DNA of 39,708 bases from Oxalobacteraceae bacterium (lineage in GTDB: Bacteria > Pseudomonadota > Gammaproteobacteria > Burkholderiales > Burkholderiaceae_D), in assembly GCA_947454305.1 (NCBI GenBank), contig CANGJE010000017.1, forward strand, positions 1-39,708, read 5' to 3'. The notes beneath the pieces were generated by a model that saw only the letters and a program-made list of their open reading frames with translations, was not told where the DNA came from and did no database searches. Positions 1-7,407 of the stretch are shown here, piece after piece. The position numbers and the translations under genes were made by a program. The stretch's first letter is position 1. The number at the start of each line of letters is the position of its first letter.

Positions 1-587
1 ATGACCATGCCCCACACCATGCCCGTCATCATGCCACCCAACATGCGACTCAAGTTCATTCCATAGCTGGCGTTGAGCGCTTGAACGAACAGCGTGCCTC
101 CAACGGTCATACCCAATAGCATCCAGCTTGAGCACAACATGTTTTGTGCGAACAATGCACACAATTTTCTACATTCGGGTCGCATCAACCGTAATGTTGG
201 TACAGCCGCTAATCCTCCGGTAATCATCATCACGTGCATACCCGGAAGTAGCGTGAGGTGATAACGCAAGGATTCGATCACCGATCTGCCGTTCGAGGAG
301 ATGCATAAAGCCTCCAACATAGCTATTGGAGTTTGCAGGCAGTCCCAGGCAAAACCCATCAGCATTCCGCCGATACCCAGCGAAAGCATCACGGTGGGTG
401 GCGACAGTCCAGACCTTTGCGGTCGCAATAGCGCTAATGCCAGACAACCGCTTGCCACAGCAGCAGTCATTAGCAGAGTCCAGCTCCAGCTATGGGTTTT
501 TATGAATAGCCAATAGCTCCAAAACCCCAGTATGCAGGTCAGTAGTAGCCATCGCCAGCCTTTGCGTTTGATCAACATAGTAGTCAT
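1..587 (-). CDS. Partial Met-rich multi-pass membrane protein, unrecognised
   Basis: An open frame runs on the minus strand from ATG at 587 (an in-frame ATG also lies at 578) to the window edge without a stop, giving 195 codons, so the C-terminus is missing. The product looks like an integral inner-membrane protein. Hydrophobic stretches lie at about residues 13-29, 36-54, 66-82, 112-130, 143-170 and from 180 on. It is rich in methionine inside the membrane segments (for example MLGGMM near residue 182, and GMHVMM near 116), with scattered Cys and His. Such residues could bind soft metals, but that is inference. It is divergent from coxM with about 125 bp between the starts, so it may share regulation with the cox cluster. 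I do not recognise the family; a metal-related membrane protein or a cox-associated membrane protein are both possible. Confidence 0.6.
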   Translation of the reverse strand, partial: MTTMLIKRKGWRWLLLTCILGFWSYWLFIKTHSWSWTLLMTAAVASGCLALALLRPQRSGLSPPTVMLSLGIGGMLMGFAWDCLQTPIAMLEALCISSNGRSVIESLRYHLTLLPGMHVMMITGGLAAVPTLRLMRPECRKLCALFAQNMLCSSWMLLGMTVGGTLFVQALNASYGMNLSRMLGGMMTGMVWGMV

Positions 588-635
588 TGTTGCAACGGTT
601 GTTCGACGTTAGGATATCCGTGCGGTTATCAAATA

Positions 636-657
636 GGTAATTTCCTGGTCGGTAATT
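636..657. repeat. GGTAATT direct repeat upstream of coxM
   Basis: GGTAATT occurs at 636-642 and again at 651-657, a period of 15 bp, in the divergent region between the membrane protein gene and coxM. It could be an operator half-site pair or chance. No convincing -35/-10 pair was found for coxM; TTGCAA at 590-595 with GATATC at 613-618 is the nearest candidate and is weak. Confidence 0.25.
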
Positions 658-713
658 GATCTGCATCAGTTCTGAGGCTTCCTGCAGCGGAACTAACTAT
701 TAAAGGAGACGCT

Positions 714-1577
714 GTGATTACTTCGGATTTCGACTATCACGCACCGGGTACGGTGGCAGAGGCGATTGGTTTGCTCACTAGCTTGGGTGATGAAGCAAAA
801 ATTCTGGCGGGTGGACACAGCCTATTGCCGATGATGAAGCTGCGCTTAGCTGAACCGGCTCATCTGATTGATCTAGGCAACATTCATGAATTGCGCGGCA
901 TACAAAGCCAAGGTGATGTAATTCGCATTGGTGCGATGACGACTGAAAATGAATTGATCACCTCGACAATAATTCGCGAAAAATTACCGTTGTTAGCAGA
1001 AGCCGCGCGACAAATTGCGGATCCTCAGGTAAGAAATCGCGGGACGATTGGAGGTGATATTGCTCATGCCGATCCAGCCAACGACCAACCAGCGATTGCG
1101 ATGGCATTAGATGCCACGCTGGTGCTGCAGGGCGCGCAAGGGATACGTCGTGTCGCCGCGGTTGATTTTTTTCTTGGTCCTTACATGACCGTCATGCAAG
1201 CAGATGAATTACTCGTTTGTTTGGAAATTTCAGCACTGCCTACAGGAACAGGTTGCGCCTATCGAAAACTCAAACGCAAAACCGGTGACTGGGCAACGGC
1301 AGGAGCGGCGGTTGTCTTACAACGGTCGGGTGATGTCATTACCAAGGCACGCATAGGGTTGACCAATGTTGCGCCGACACCCTTACGTGCGATGGCAGCA
1401 GAGCAGCTAATGGTTGGCAAAACGCTTTCACCGGATCTTATTAATGAGGTTGTGCTTCATGTGCGAACCATTTGTCACCCACAAGAAGATTTACGCGGTG
1501 ATGTTGAATACAAAACTGCGATGGCAGGTGAAATGACTAAGCGCGCCATCAATCTTGCTGCCGCACGCTGTTCTTAA
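714..1577 (+). CDS. coxM: Carbon monoxide dehydrogenase medium (FAD) subunit CoxM
   Basis: This is the flavoprotein subunit of the aerobic molybdenum-copper CO dehydrogenase. It takes electrons from the iron-sulfur subunit and passes them toward the quinone pool. The 287-residue protein has the two FAD-binding motifs of the family, AGGHS at residues 32-36 and TIGGD at 111-115, the same positions as I recall for the Oligotropha CoxM. The start is GTG at 714, chosen because AAAGGAG at 702-708 sits 5 nt upstream and no better start exists. It is the first gene of the cluster, 50 bp before coxS. On its own the sequence would fit any xanthine-oxidase-family FAD subunit; the specific call rests on the adjacent CoxL signature. 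Confidence 0.93.
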   Translation: MITSDFDYHAPGTVAEAIGLLTSLGDEAKILAGGHSLLPMMKLRLAEPAHLIDLGNIHELRGIQSQGDVIRIGAMTTENELITSTIIREKLPLLAEAARQIADPQVRNRGTIGGDIAHADPANDQPAIAMALDATLVLQGAQGIRRVAAVDFFLGPYMTVMQADELLVCLEISALPTGTGCAYRKLKRKTGDWATAGAAVVLQRSGDVITKARIGLTNVAPTPLRAMAAEQLMVGKTLSPDLINEVVLHVRTICHPQEDLRGDVEYKTAMAGEMTKRAINLAAARCS

Positions 1578-1627
1578 TCATTCATGAAAAAAACGAAACA
1601 TCGAATAAAAAACCTACGGGGGAGTTT

Positions 1628-2125
1628 ATGAGTAAGCAAAAAATAGCGTTAGCTATCAATGGAAAAAAAGTTGAGGCCGAGGTTGATTCACGACTGTTGT
1701 TAGTTCATTTTTTACGTGAACAGCAAAATCTCACAGGAACTCACATCGGTTGTGACACCAGTCACTGCGGTGTGTGCACGGTCGATGTTGATGGGCAGTC
1801 AATTAAGTCGTGCACGACGCTGGCAGTGCAGTGCAATGGAAAAAGTGTCACGACGGTCGAAGGGCTCGCCAGTGGTGCAGTGTTACATGCAGTTCAGCTC
1901 AGCTTTTCACAGGAACATGGATTGCAATGCGGCTTCTGCACCCCCGGCATGATGATGCGCGCCTATCGCTTCTTGCAAGACAACCCCAACCCGACTGAGG
2001 ATGAAATTCGGATAGGCATGTCCGGCAATCTTTGTCGCTGCACTGGTTATCAAAACATCGTTAAAGCCATTCAGAGGGCAGCCGAGATGTTGCGCATTCA
2101 AGCCAGCGAAACTGCGACAGTTTGA
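1628..2125 (+). CDS. coxS: Carbon monoxide dehydrogenase small [2Fe-2S] subunit CoxS
   Basis: This 165-residue protein carries the two [2Fe-2S] clusters that move electrons from the Mo-Cu site in CoxL to FAD in CoxM. The N-terminal plant-type ferredoxin domain has Cys42, Cys47, Cys50 and Cys62. The C-terminal four-helix domain has Cys101, Cys104, Cys136 and Cys138 in the CGFC...CRC pattern. All eight ligands are present, so the subunit looks functional. A strong ribosome site, GGGGGAG at 1618-1624, precedes the ATG. It is followed by coxL after 49 bp. The length is normal for the family. The protein family is shared with other molybdenum hydroxylases; the CO assignment comes from the next gene. 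Confidence 0.94.
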   Translation: MSKQKIALAINGKKVEAEVDSRLLLVHFLREQQNLTGTHIGCDTSHCGVCTVDVDGQSIKSCTTLAVQCNGKSVTTVEGLASGAVLHAVQLSFSQEHGLQCGFCTPGMMMRAYRFLQDNPNPTEDEIRIGMSGNLCRCTGYQNIVKAIQRAAEMLRIQASETATV

Positions 2126-2174
2126 TTACTTATTTGGCTCAACGAGCTATTCAAAATAAAGAACGGAGATTTTC

Positions 2175-4571
2175 ATGAATGCACCTGATCGCAAAGCGGC
2201 GTTGATGGGTATAGGCGAATCGCGCCCTCGTAAAGAAGATGCGCGTTTTATTCAAGGCAAGGGTCGGTATGTTGACGACATTAAGCTGCCTGGAATGGTT
2301 CACATCGATATTGTTCGCTCACCTTTTGCTCATGCACGTATTAAAAAAATTCATAAAGAAGCCGCACTTGCTATTCCAGGCGTGCTTGCGGTACTGACTG
2401 CTGATGATCTAAAGCCTTTGAAATTACATTGGATGCCAACCCTTGCCGGTGATGTCGCAGCGGTATTGGCAGATGAAAAAGTTCATTTTCAAATGCAAGA
2501 GGTCGCAGTTGTGGTTGCGGAAGATCGCTATATCGCTGCTGATGGTGTTGCGGCAGTTCGTGTGGATTATGAAGAGCTACCTGTTGTGATCGATCCTCGC
2601 AAGGCACTGGAAAAAGATGCGCCGGTGTTGCGTGAAGATTTAGCGGGTAAAGAAGAAGGCGCTCACGGTAAACGCTATCACCATAACCATATTTTTAGTT
2701 GGGAGGCGGGTGATAAGGAGGCAACCGATGCCGTGTTTAGTCAAGCGGCAATCACGGTTAAGGAAGATCTTCTGTATCCCCGTGTACATCCCTGTCCTCT
2801 AGAAACTTGTGGTGCGGTAGCTTCATTCGATCCTGTGCGCGGTGAGTTAACCACGTATATCACCAGCCAAGCGCCTCACATCGTTAGAACGGTGGTGTCG
2901 ATGTTGTCTGGCATTCCTGAATCGAAGGTGCGCATTATCTCGCCAGATATCGGCGGTGGATTTGGGAATAAGGTAGGGGTTTATCCGGGGTATGTGTGCG
3001 CCATCGTGGCATCGATCGTGCTAGGGCGTCCAGTCAAATGGGTAGAAGACCGAATAGAAAATTTATCCTCAACGGCTTTTGCTCGCGATTACCACATGAC
3101 AGGCGAGCTAGCGGCCACTCGTGAAGGAAAAATTTTAGGCTTGCGAGCACATGTGATTGCCGATCATGGTGCGTTTGATGCATGTGCTGATCCAACGAAA
3201 TATCCTGCGGGCTTGTTTCATATTTGCTCAGGCTCGTATGACATTCCTGTAGCGCATTGCATGGTTGAAGGTGTTTACACCAACAAGGCACCCGGTGGTG
3301 TTGCGTATCGTTGTTCATTTCGCGTAACCGAAGCGGTGTATTTGATTGAGCGCATGATCGATGTGTTGGCACAAAAGCTCAAGATGGATAAAGCAGAAAT
3401 TCGACGTATCAATTTTATTCGCAAAGATCAATTTCCCTACAACTCAGCATTTGGTTTTGAATATGATTCCGGTGACTATCACACGGCATTAGACAAAGTA
3501 CTCACCGCCGTTGATTACACCGCCTTACGTGCCGAGCAAGCGGCCAAACGCGCCGACCCTGATTCAACGACATTGATGGGTATTGGTCTAGCGACCTTTA
3601 CCGAAGTCTTGGGTGCCGGCCCCAGCAAGATGTGCGACATCTTAGGCGTAGGTATGTTTGACTCGTGTGAAATTCGTGTGCACCCAACGGGCAGTGCGAT
3701 TGCACGTATGGGAACGATTTCACAAGGTCAGGCCCACGAAACAACCTACGCACAAATTATCGCAACTGAGTTAGGTATTTCATCCGAGGTGATTCAAGTC
3801 GAAGAGGGCGATACCAGCACCGCGCCCTATGGATTGGGCACCTACGGATCGCGCTCAACCCCAGTAGGAGGTGCAGCGATTGCGATGGCAGCGAGAAAAA
3901 TTCATGCCAAAGCAAAGAAGTTTGCAGCGCATATGTTAGAAGTTGGTGAGAACGATCTCGAATGGGAAATCGATCGCTTTAAAGTTCGCGGCGATGCTGC
4001 ACGTTTTAAAACCATGACAGAAATTGCCTGGGCGGCTTACAACAAACCACCCGCTGGTATGGAGCCGGGTTTAGAAGCCGTGCATTACTACGATCCACCT
4101 AATTTTACGTTTCCGTTTGGTGTGTATTTGTGTGTGGTGGATATCGACAAAGGAACCGGCGAAACCAAAATTCGGCGTTTCTATGCCTTAGACGATTGCG
4201 GCACGCGTATTAATCCAATGGTGATTGAAGGTCAGATTCATGGTGGCTTGACTGAAGGTTTTGCTGTCGCTATGGGTCAACTGCTTTCCTTTGATGAGCA
4301 GGGAAATATTCAGGGCAACACGCTGATGGATTATTTTGTGCCGACAGCCGTGGAGACCCCGCATTGGGAAACTGATTTCACTGTGACGCCTTCACCGCAT
4401 CATCCATTAGGCGCAAAAGGCGTTGCCGAATCACCGCACGTGGGTTCGGTGCCGACCATCACAGCGGCCATTGTCGATGCCTTTGCTCATTTGGGCGTAA
4501 CGCATCTTGAGCTTCCACACACGGCTTATCGTGTTTGGAAAACGCTCAAAGCCCATGGCATGGCGCACTAA
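2175..4571 (+). CDS. coxL: Form I carbon monoxide dehydrogenase large subunit CoxL
   Basis: This is the catalytic subunit that oxidises CO with water to CO2, two protons and two electrons at a molybdopterin-cytosine dinucleotide Mo-S-Cu site. The 798-residue protein has the active-site loop AYRCSFR at residues 377-383, with Cys380 as the expected copper ligand. This motif is the accepted signature of form I (true) CO dehydrogenase and is absent from other xanthine-oxidase relatives. A glycine-rich cofactor motif GGGFG lies at 260-264 and the catalytic Glu is at 752 in GVAES. GGAG at 2165-2168 is the ribosome site. It sits between coxS and coxG; no coxD, coxE or coxF follows, which is odd because they are needed to build the Mo-S-Cu centre in studied species. 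Confidence 0.96.
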   Translation: MNAPDRKAALMGIGESRPRKEDARFIQGKGRYVDDIKLPGMVHIDIVRSPFAHARIKKIHKEAALAIPGVLAVLTADDLKPLKLHWMPTLAGDVAAVLADEKVHFQMQEVAVVVAEDRYIAADGVAAVRVDYEELPVVIDPRKALEKDAPVLREDLAGKEEGAHGKRYHHNHIFSWEAGDKEATDAVFSQAAITVKEDLLYPRVHPCPLETCGAVASFDPVRGELTTYITSQAPHIVRTVVSMLSGIPESKVRIISPDIGGGFGNKVGVYPGYVCAIVASIVLGRPVKWVEDRIENLSSTAFARDYHMTGELAATREGKILGLRAHVIADHGAFDACADPTKYPAGLFHICSGSYDIPVAHCMVEGVYTNKAPGGVAYRCSFRVTEAVYLIERMIDVLAQKLKMDKAEIRRINFIRKDQFPYNSAFGFEYDSGDYHTALDKVLTAVDYTALRAEQAAKRADPDSTTLMGIGLATFTEVLGAGPSKMCDILGVGMFDSCEIRVHPTGSAIARMGTISQGQAHETTYAQIIATELGISSEVIQVEEGDTSTAPYGLGTYGSRSTPVGGAAIAMAARKIHAKAKKFAAHMLEVGENDLEWEIDRFKVRGDAARFKTMTEIAWAAYNKPPAGMEPGLEAVHYYDPPNFTFPFGVYLCVVDIDKGTGETKIRRFYALDDCGTRINPMVIEGQIHGGLTEGFAVAMGQLLSFDEQGNIQGNTLMDYFVPTAVETPHWETDFTVTPSPHHPLGAKGVAESPHVGSVPTITAAIVDAFAHLGVTHLELPHTAYRVWKTLKAHGMAH

Positions 4572-4580
4572 GGTCAGGCT

Positions 4581-5207
4581 ATGAAGGTCGAACTAGAGAA
4601 ATCCTTCGTTATCAAAGCAGCGATTGCCGATTGTTGGCGATTGCTGTCTGATATTCCTCGTGTTGCGACCTGCATGCCGGGAGCATCGATTACTCAGGTG
4701 ATCGATGCTTCGCATTTTGTTGGTCTTGTGATGGTAAGCATTGGGCCAATGCGACTTCAATTCGCTGGTGAGTTGGAACTGATGATGACCGATGCATCTG
4801 CACGCAAGTTGGTGCTGATGGCTACAGGCACCGATAAAAGTGGTTCATCAGCGACGATGAAGCTCACCACGACCTTGGTGGAAAAAGAAAATCACGAAAC
4901 TCTTTTGCATGGGCACGCCGAGATCACCGTAAATGGGCAACTGGCTCAATTTGGTTCGCGGATGATCGGTCCTGTATCGGACGTCATTTTGTCTCAGTTT
5001 GCAGATCACTTTAGACAAAAGCTAATGCAGCCTTCGATTGCAGCTGAAGCATATGTAAAACCAGAAAAGCCTACACTCAATGCATCGATTCTTTTATGGG
5101 CAAGTGCTAAAAAGCTGCTGAGTAGTTTATGGGGTAAATCCGATTCACCTTCAACAGATGACAACCATCGCAAGTCATCGATTTGGAGCTGGCTGTATCG
5201 TAAATAA
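4581..5207 (+). CDS. coxG: CoxG, SRPBCC-fold CO dehydrogenase accessory protein
   Basis: CoxG proteins have an SRPBCC lipid-binding fold and link CO dehydrogenase to the membrane and its quinone pool. This 208-residue protein begins 9 bp after coxL, so it is surely co-transcribed. Residues 1-150 form the SRPBCC domain, with the conserved DIPRVATCMPG segment near 24-34 and GQLAQFGSRM at 119-128. After a linker at about 150-166, the tail (167-208) has a hydrophobic or amphipathic stretch around 170-184 and ends in a Trp-rich basic segment, consistent with membrane attachment. The tail function is inferred from the family. The domain call is firm. A generic CoxG-like carbon monoxide dehydrogenase subunit G annotation would also be correct. 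Confidence 0.9.
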   Translation: MKVELEKSFVIKAAIADCWRLLSDIPRVATCMPGASITQVIDASHFVGLVMVSIGPMRLQFAGELELMMTDASARKLVLMATGTDKSGSSATMKLTTTLVEKENHETLLHGHAEITVNGQLAQFGSRMIGPVSDVILSQFADHFRQKLMQPSIAAEAYVKPEKPTLNASILLWASAKKLLSSLWGKSDSPSTDDNHRKSSIWSWLYRK

Positions 5208-5436
5208 GCTGTAGTTTGCGATGAAGTCGGCGATATGCACCGCCGCTGTGCATGGTTTAATAAGTCGAGCAGGCTAGCTTTCATGAGCTCGCTTTAGTTC
5301 GATTTAGTTCACTTTACCTTCTCAAACCGGCAAGTCTTCTTTCATCGCGTTGATCACTCTATACTGTTAGCGTACTGAGCTGTCTTTGGTTATTAATTGG
5401 CACGCCCTTAAGCGCACAAAACTATAAGGATCAGCT
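5208..5436. other. Intergenic region between coxG and the amidase gene
   Basis: About 230 bp without a gene. It holds a 19-bp dyad at 5235-5253 (ATGCAC, 7-nt gap, GTGCAT), which could be a weak terminator stem or a protein site, and an 8-bp direct repeat TTTAGTTC at 5293-5300 and 5303-5310 with 10-bp period. No clear promoter was found. The gap suggests that the amidase gene may be a separate transcription unit from the cox genes. Confidence 0.35.
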
Positions 5437-6717
5437 ATGTCCATCCCACTCAATGAACTCGGTGCCAGTGCTCTAGCCAAAAAATTAGCGGCTAGGGAAA
5501 TCAACGCTGAGCACGTAGTGCGCGCTTGTTTGGATCGCATCGATGCTCGCGAAGAGGATGTTAAAGCCTGGGTTCATGTGGCAGCCGATGCTGCTATTAA
5601 AAATGCGCAGCAGCTAGACAAAGGCCCGATTCAAGGCTTGCTACATGGTTTGCCCATAGGCGTAAAAGACTTGTTTGATACCGTTGATATGCCGACCACG
5701 TATGGCTCGAGCATCTACCAATCGCAGCAACCGGCGGCTGATGCCTCGGTGGTTGCTTTGTGTCGTGAACAAGGCGCGATTATGTTGGGCAAAACAGTGA
5801 CGACAGAATTCGCCACATTCACACCGGGTAAAACGCGCAATCCTCATCGACTCACCCACACACCGGGTGGCTCATCAAGTGGATCTGCAGCGGCGGTCGC
5901 CGATCATATGGTGCCCTTGGCATTTGCTTCTCAAACCGCGGCTTCAGTCATTCGTCCAGCAGCGTTTTGCGGCATCGTTGGATATAAACCGAGCTTTGGT
6001 TTAATTAATCGTTCAGGGGTAAAGCCTCTATCGGACTCACTCGATACTCTGGGATTTTTAGCGCGCTCAGTAGAAGATGTGGCGTTGTTTGCAGCGGCTG
6101 CTAGTGGCGATCACAGTCTGCTTCATCTCGAAACATCCATCGCACCGCGCATCGCCTTGTGTCATACGCATGAATGGTCATTCGCCGATGAAGATACTCA
6201 ACGCGCTATGCAACATGCAGCATCGATGTTTGCCAAGGCGGGTCATCGTGTGCGCGAAATGACGCTGCCGGATAGTTTCGCTGGATTGCTGCAAGCGCAA
6301 AAAGAAATCATGGGTTTTGATTTAGTGCGCTCACTGGCTTACGAGCGTTTGCAGCGCTCAAATGAATTGAGTCCCGGCTTGCGCGAAGTACTCACAATGG
6401 GACAGCAGATTTCAATTGAACAGCATCGTTCTAATTTACAGTTGGCGCATTCGGCGAAAGCGGCAGTCTCAAGTGCATTTGGCGAATATGAAGTGGTATT
6501 AGCGCCCAGCGCGGTGGGTGAAGCTCCCGCCACCTTAAGTCAGACCGGTGATCCTGTCTTTGGCCGTGTCTGGACTTTGCTCGGTTTGCCCTGTGTTCAT
6601 TTACCTTTTTATAAGGGCAGCTCAGGTATGCCTGTGGGTTTGCAAGTGATAGGGCGTCCGGGTGAAGATAAGGTGGCGCTACGTGTGGCGGCCTGGCTTT
6701 GGCAGCAGTTCAGCTAA
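5437..6717 (+). CDS. Amidase signature family hydrolase
   Basis: A 426-residue member of the amidase signature family, which hydrolyses amide bonds with a Ser-cisSer-Lys triad. The triad is visible: Lys77 in IGVKDLF, Ser146 in GGSSSGS and the nucleophile Ser170. The spacings (69 and 24 residues) match those I recall for malonamidase E2. The segment before the nucleophile reads SQTAAS rather than the usual GTDTGGS, so the oxyanion-hole loop is changed. The protein lacks the C-terminal parts of GatA and is shorter than GatA, so it is not a tRNA-Gln amidotransferase subunit. The substrate is unknown. It follows coxG by 229 bp on the same strand, but no functional tie to CO oxidation is established. 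Confidence 0.88.
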   Translation: MSIPLNELGASALAKKLAAREINAEHVVRACLDRIDAREEDVKAWVHVAADAAIKNAQQLDKGPIQGLLHGLPIGVKDLFDTVDMPTTYGSSIYQSQQPAADASVVALCREQGAIMLGKTVTTEFATFTPGKTRNPHRLTHTPGGSSSGSAAAVADHMVPLAFASQTAASVIRPAAFCGIVGYKPSFGLINRSGVKPLSDSLDTLGFLARSVEDVALFAAAASGDHSLLHLETSIAPRIALCHTHEWSFADEDTQRAMQHAASMFAKAGHRVREMTLPDSFAGLLQAQKEIMGFDLVRSLAYERLQRSNELSPGLREVLTMGQQISIEQHRSNLQLAHSAKAAVSSAFGEYEVVLAPSAVGEAPATLSQTGDPVFGRVWTLLGLPCVHLPFYKGSSGMPVGLQVIGRPGEDKVALRVAAWLWQQFS

Positions 6718-6853
6718 TTAGAAAAAAAAGATGTGCGGTAGCGTGCTTGTATAAATTCTGTAAGGTTGGCGTTTTATAGTTTTGCTTAACAGACTGTAGC
6801 GGGGAGGTCTGTGACGACTATTCCATCCCGTACCGAGACATCGTGGAGAGATA

Positions 6854-7147
6854 ATGAAATCAATAATGACAGCGCTGGCCTTGTTGGGTTTGCTTGCTTT
6901 GAATCCTGCGTTTGCGGCGAATGAACAGCAAAACAAAATGGCCACTTGTAATAAAGATGCGACTGGCAAGAAAGGTGATGAGCGCAAGGCATTTATGAAA
7001 GACTGCCTTAGCAAAAAGCCTGAGGCACCTGCAGAAGCGCCTAAGAATTCACAGCAAAACAAGATGGTGACCTGTAATAAGGAAGCTACAGGTAAAAAGG
7101 GCGACGAGCGCAAGAAATTCATGAGTGAATGCTTAAAAGCTAAGTAA
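6854..7147 (+). CDS. psiF: PsiF-repeat periplasmic protein
   Basis: A small 97-residue protein with an N-terminal signal peptide (about residues 1-21, ending AFA) and two PsiF repeats at about 26-54 and 68-95. Each repeat has the pattern NKM-TCNK-ATGKKGDERK-FM-CL with two cysteines (Cys32/Cys51 and Cys74/Cys93), so each unit may close a disulfide in the periplasm. PsiF was named from phosphate-starvation-induced expression in E. coli; its biochemical role is unknown. The ATG at 6854 follows a GGAGAG ribosome site. It stands alone and is closed by a strong terminator at 7179-7210. Confidence 0.85.
   Translation: MKSIMTALALLGLLALNPAFAANEQQNKMATCNKDATGKKGDERKAFMKDCLSKKPEAPAEAPKNSQQNKMVTCNKEATGKKGDERKKFMSECLKAK
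6926..7135 (+). repeat. Internal duplication encoding two PsiF repeats
   Basis: The segment at 6926-7009 is repeated at 7052-7135, a period of 126 bp, with many synonymous changes between copies. Both copies start with CAGCAAAACAA and stay in the psiF reading frame. The link between copies encodes a Pro/Ala/Glu-rich spacer. Confidence 0.8.
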
Positions 7148-7178
7148 AGCGTAACCCTACAAGTAACCTGTAATTATG

Positions 7179-7210
7179 AAAAAACCCCCTGTTACTAAAG
7201 GGGGTTTTTT
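7179..7210 (+). terminator. Rho-independent terminator after psiF
   Basis: Perfect 12-bp stem, AAAAAACCCCCT at 7179-7190 pairing with AGGGGGTTTTTT at 7199-7210, with an 8-nt loop. The stem ends in six T, and the A-run on the other arm makes it usable from both strands. Confidence 0.93.
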
Positions 7211-7407
7211 CATTTAAGTCCCTGTAATAACAGAAGCCTCTATTTTTCACGTTCAGTGATGGACGAAACCTGCTTTCACGAAGTAAATTTCGGACTGGAC
7301 GATTTTCTCGGTAGTCGATAAAAATTGCCAAAAAAGTATGTATGTTTGGCTGCTTAAGATAGTGCTTGCGCAGCGCACTGATAACCATAAAAAACGGAGA
7401 CACTCTG

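Noticed and set aside
5437..6717. GatA subunit of the Asp/Glu-tRNA amidotransferase
   Set aside because: The protein is too short, the loop before the nucleophile is changed and no gatB or gatC is adjacent.
6718..7122. Minus-strand frame of 134 codons with an internal protein repeat
   Set aside because: It is the antisense shadow of the duplicated psiF gene and the preceding spacer. Its repeat reflects the psiF duplication, and it has no ribosome site or known domain.
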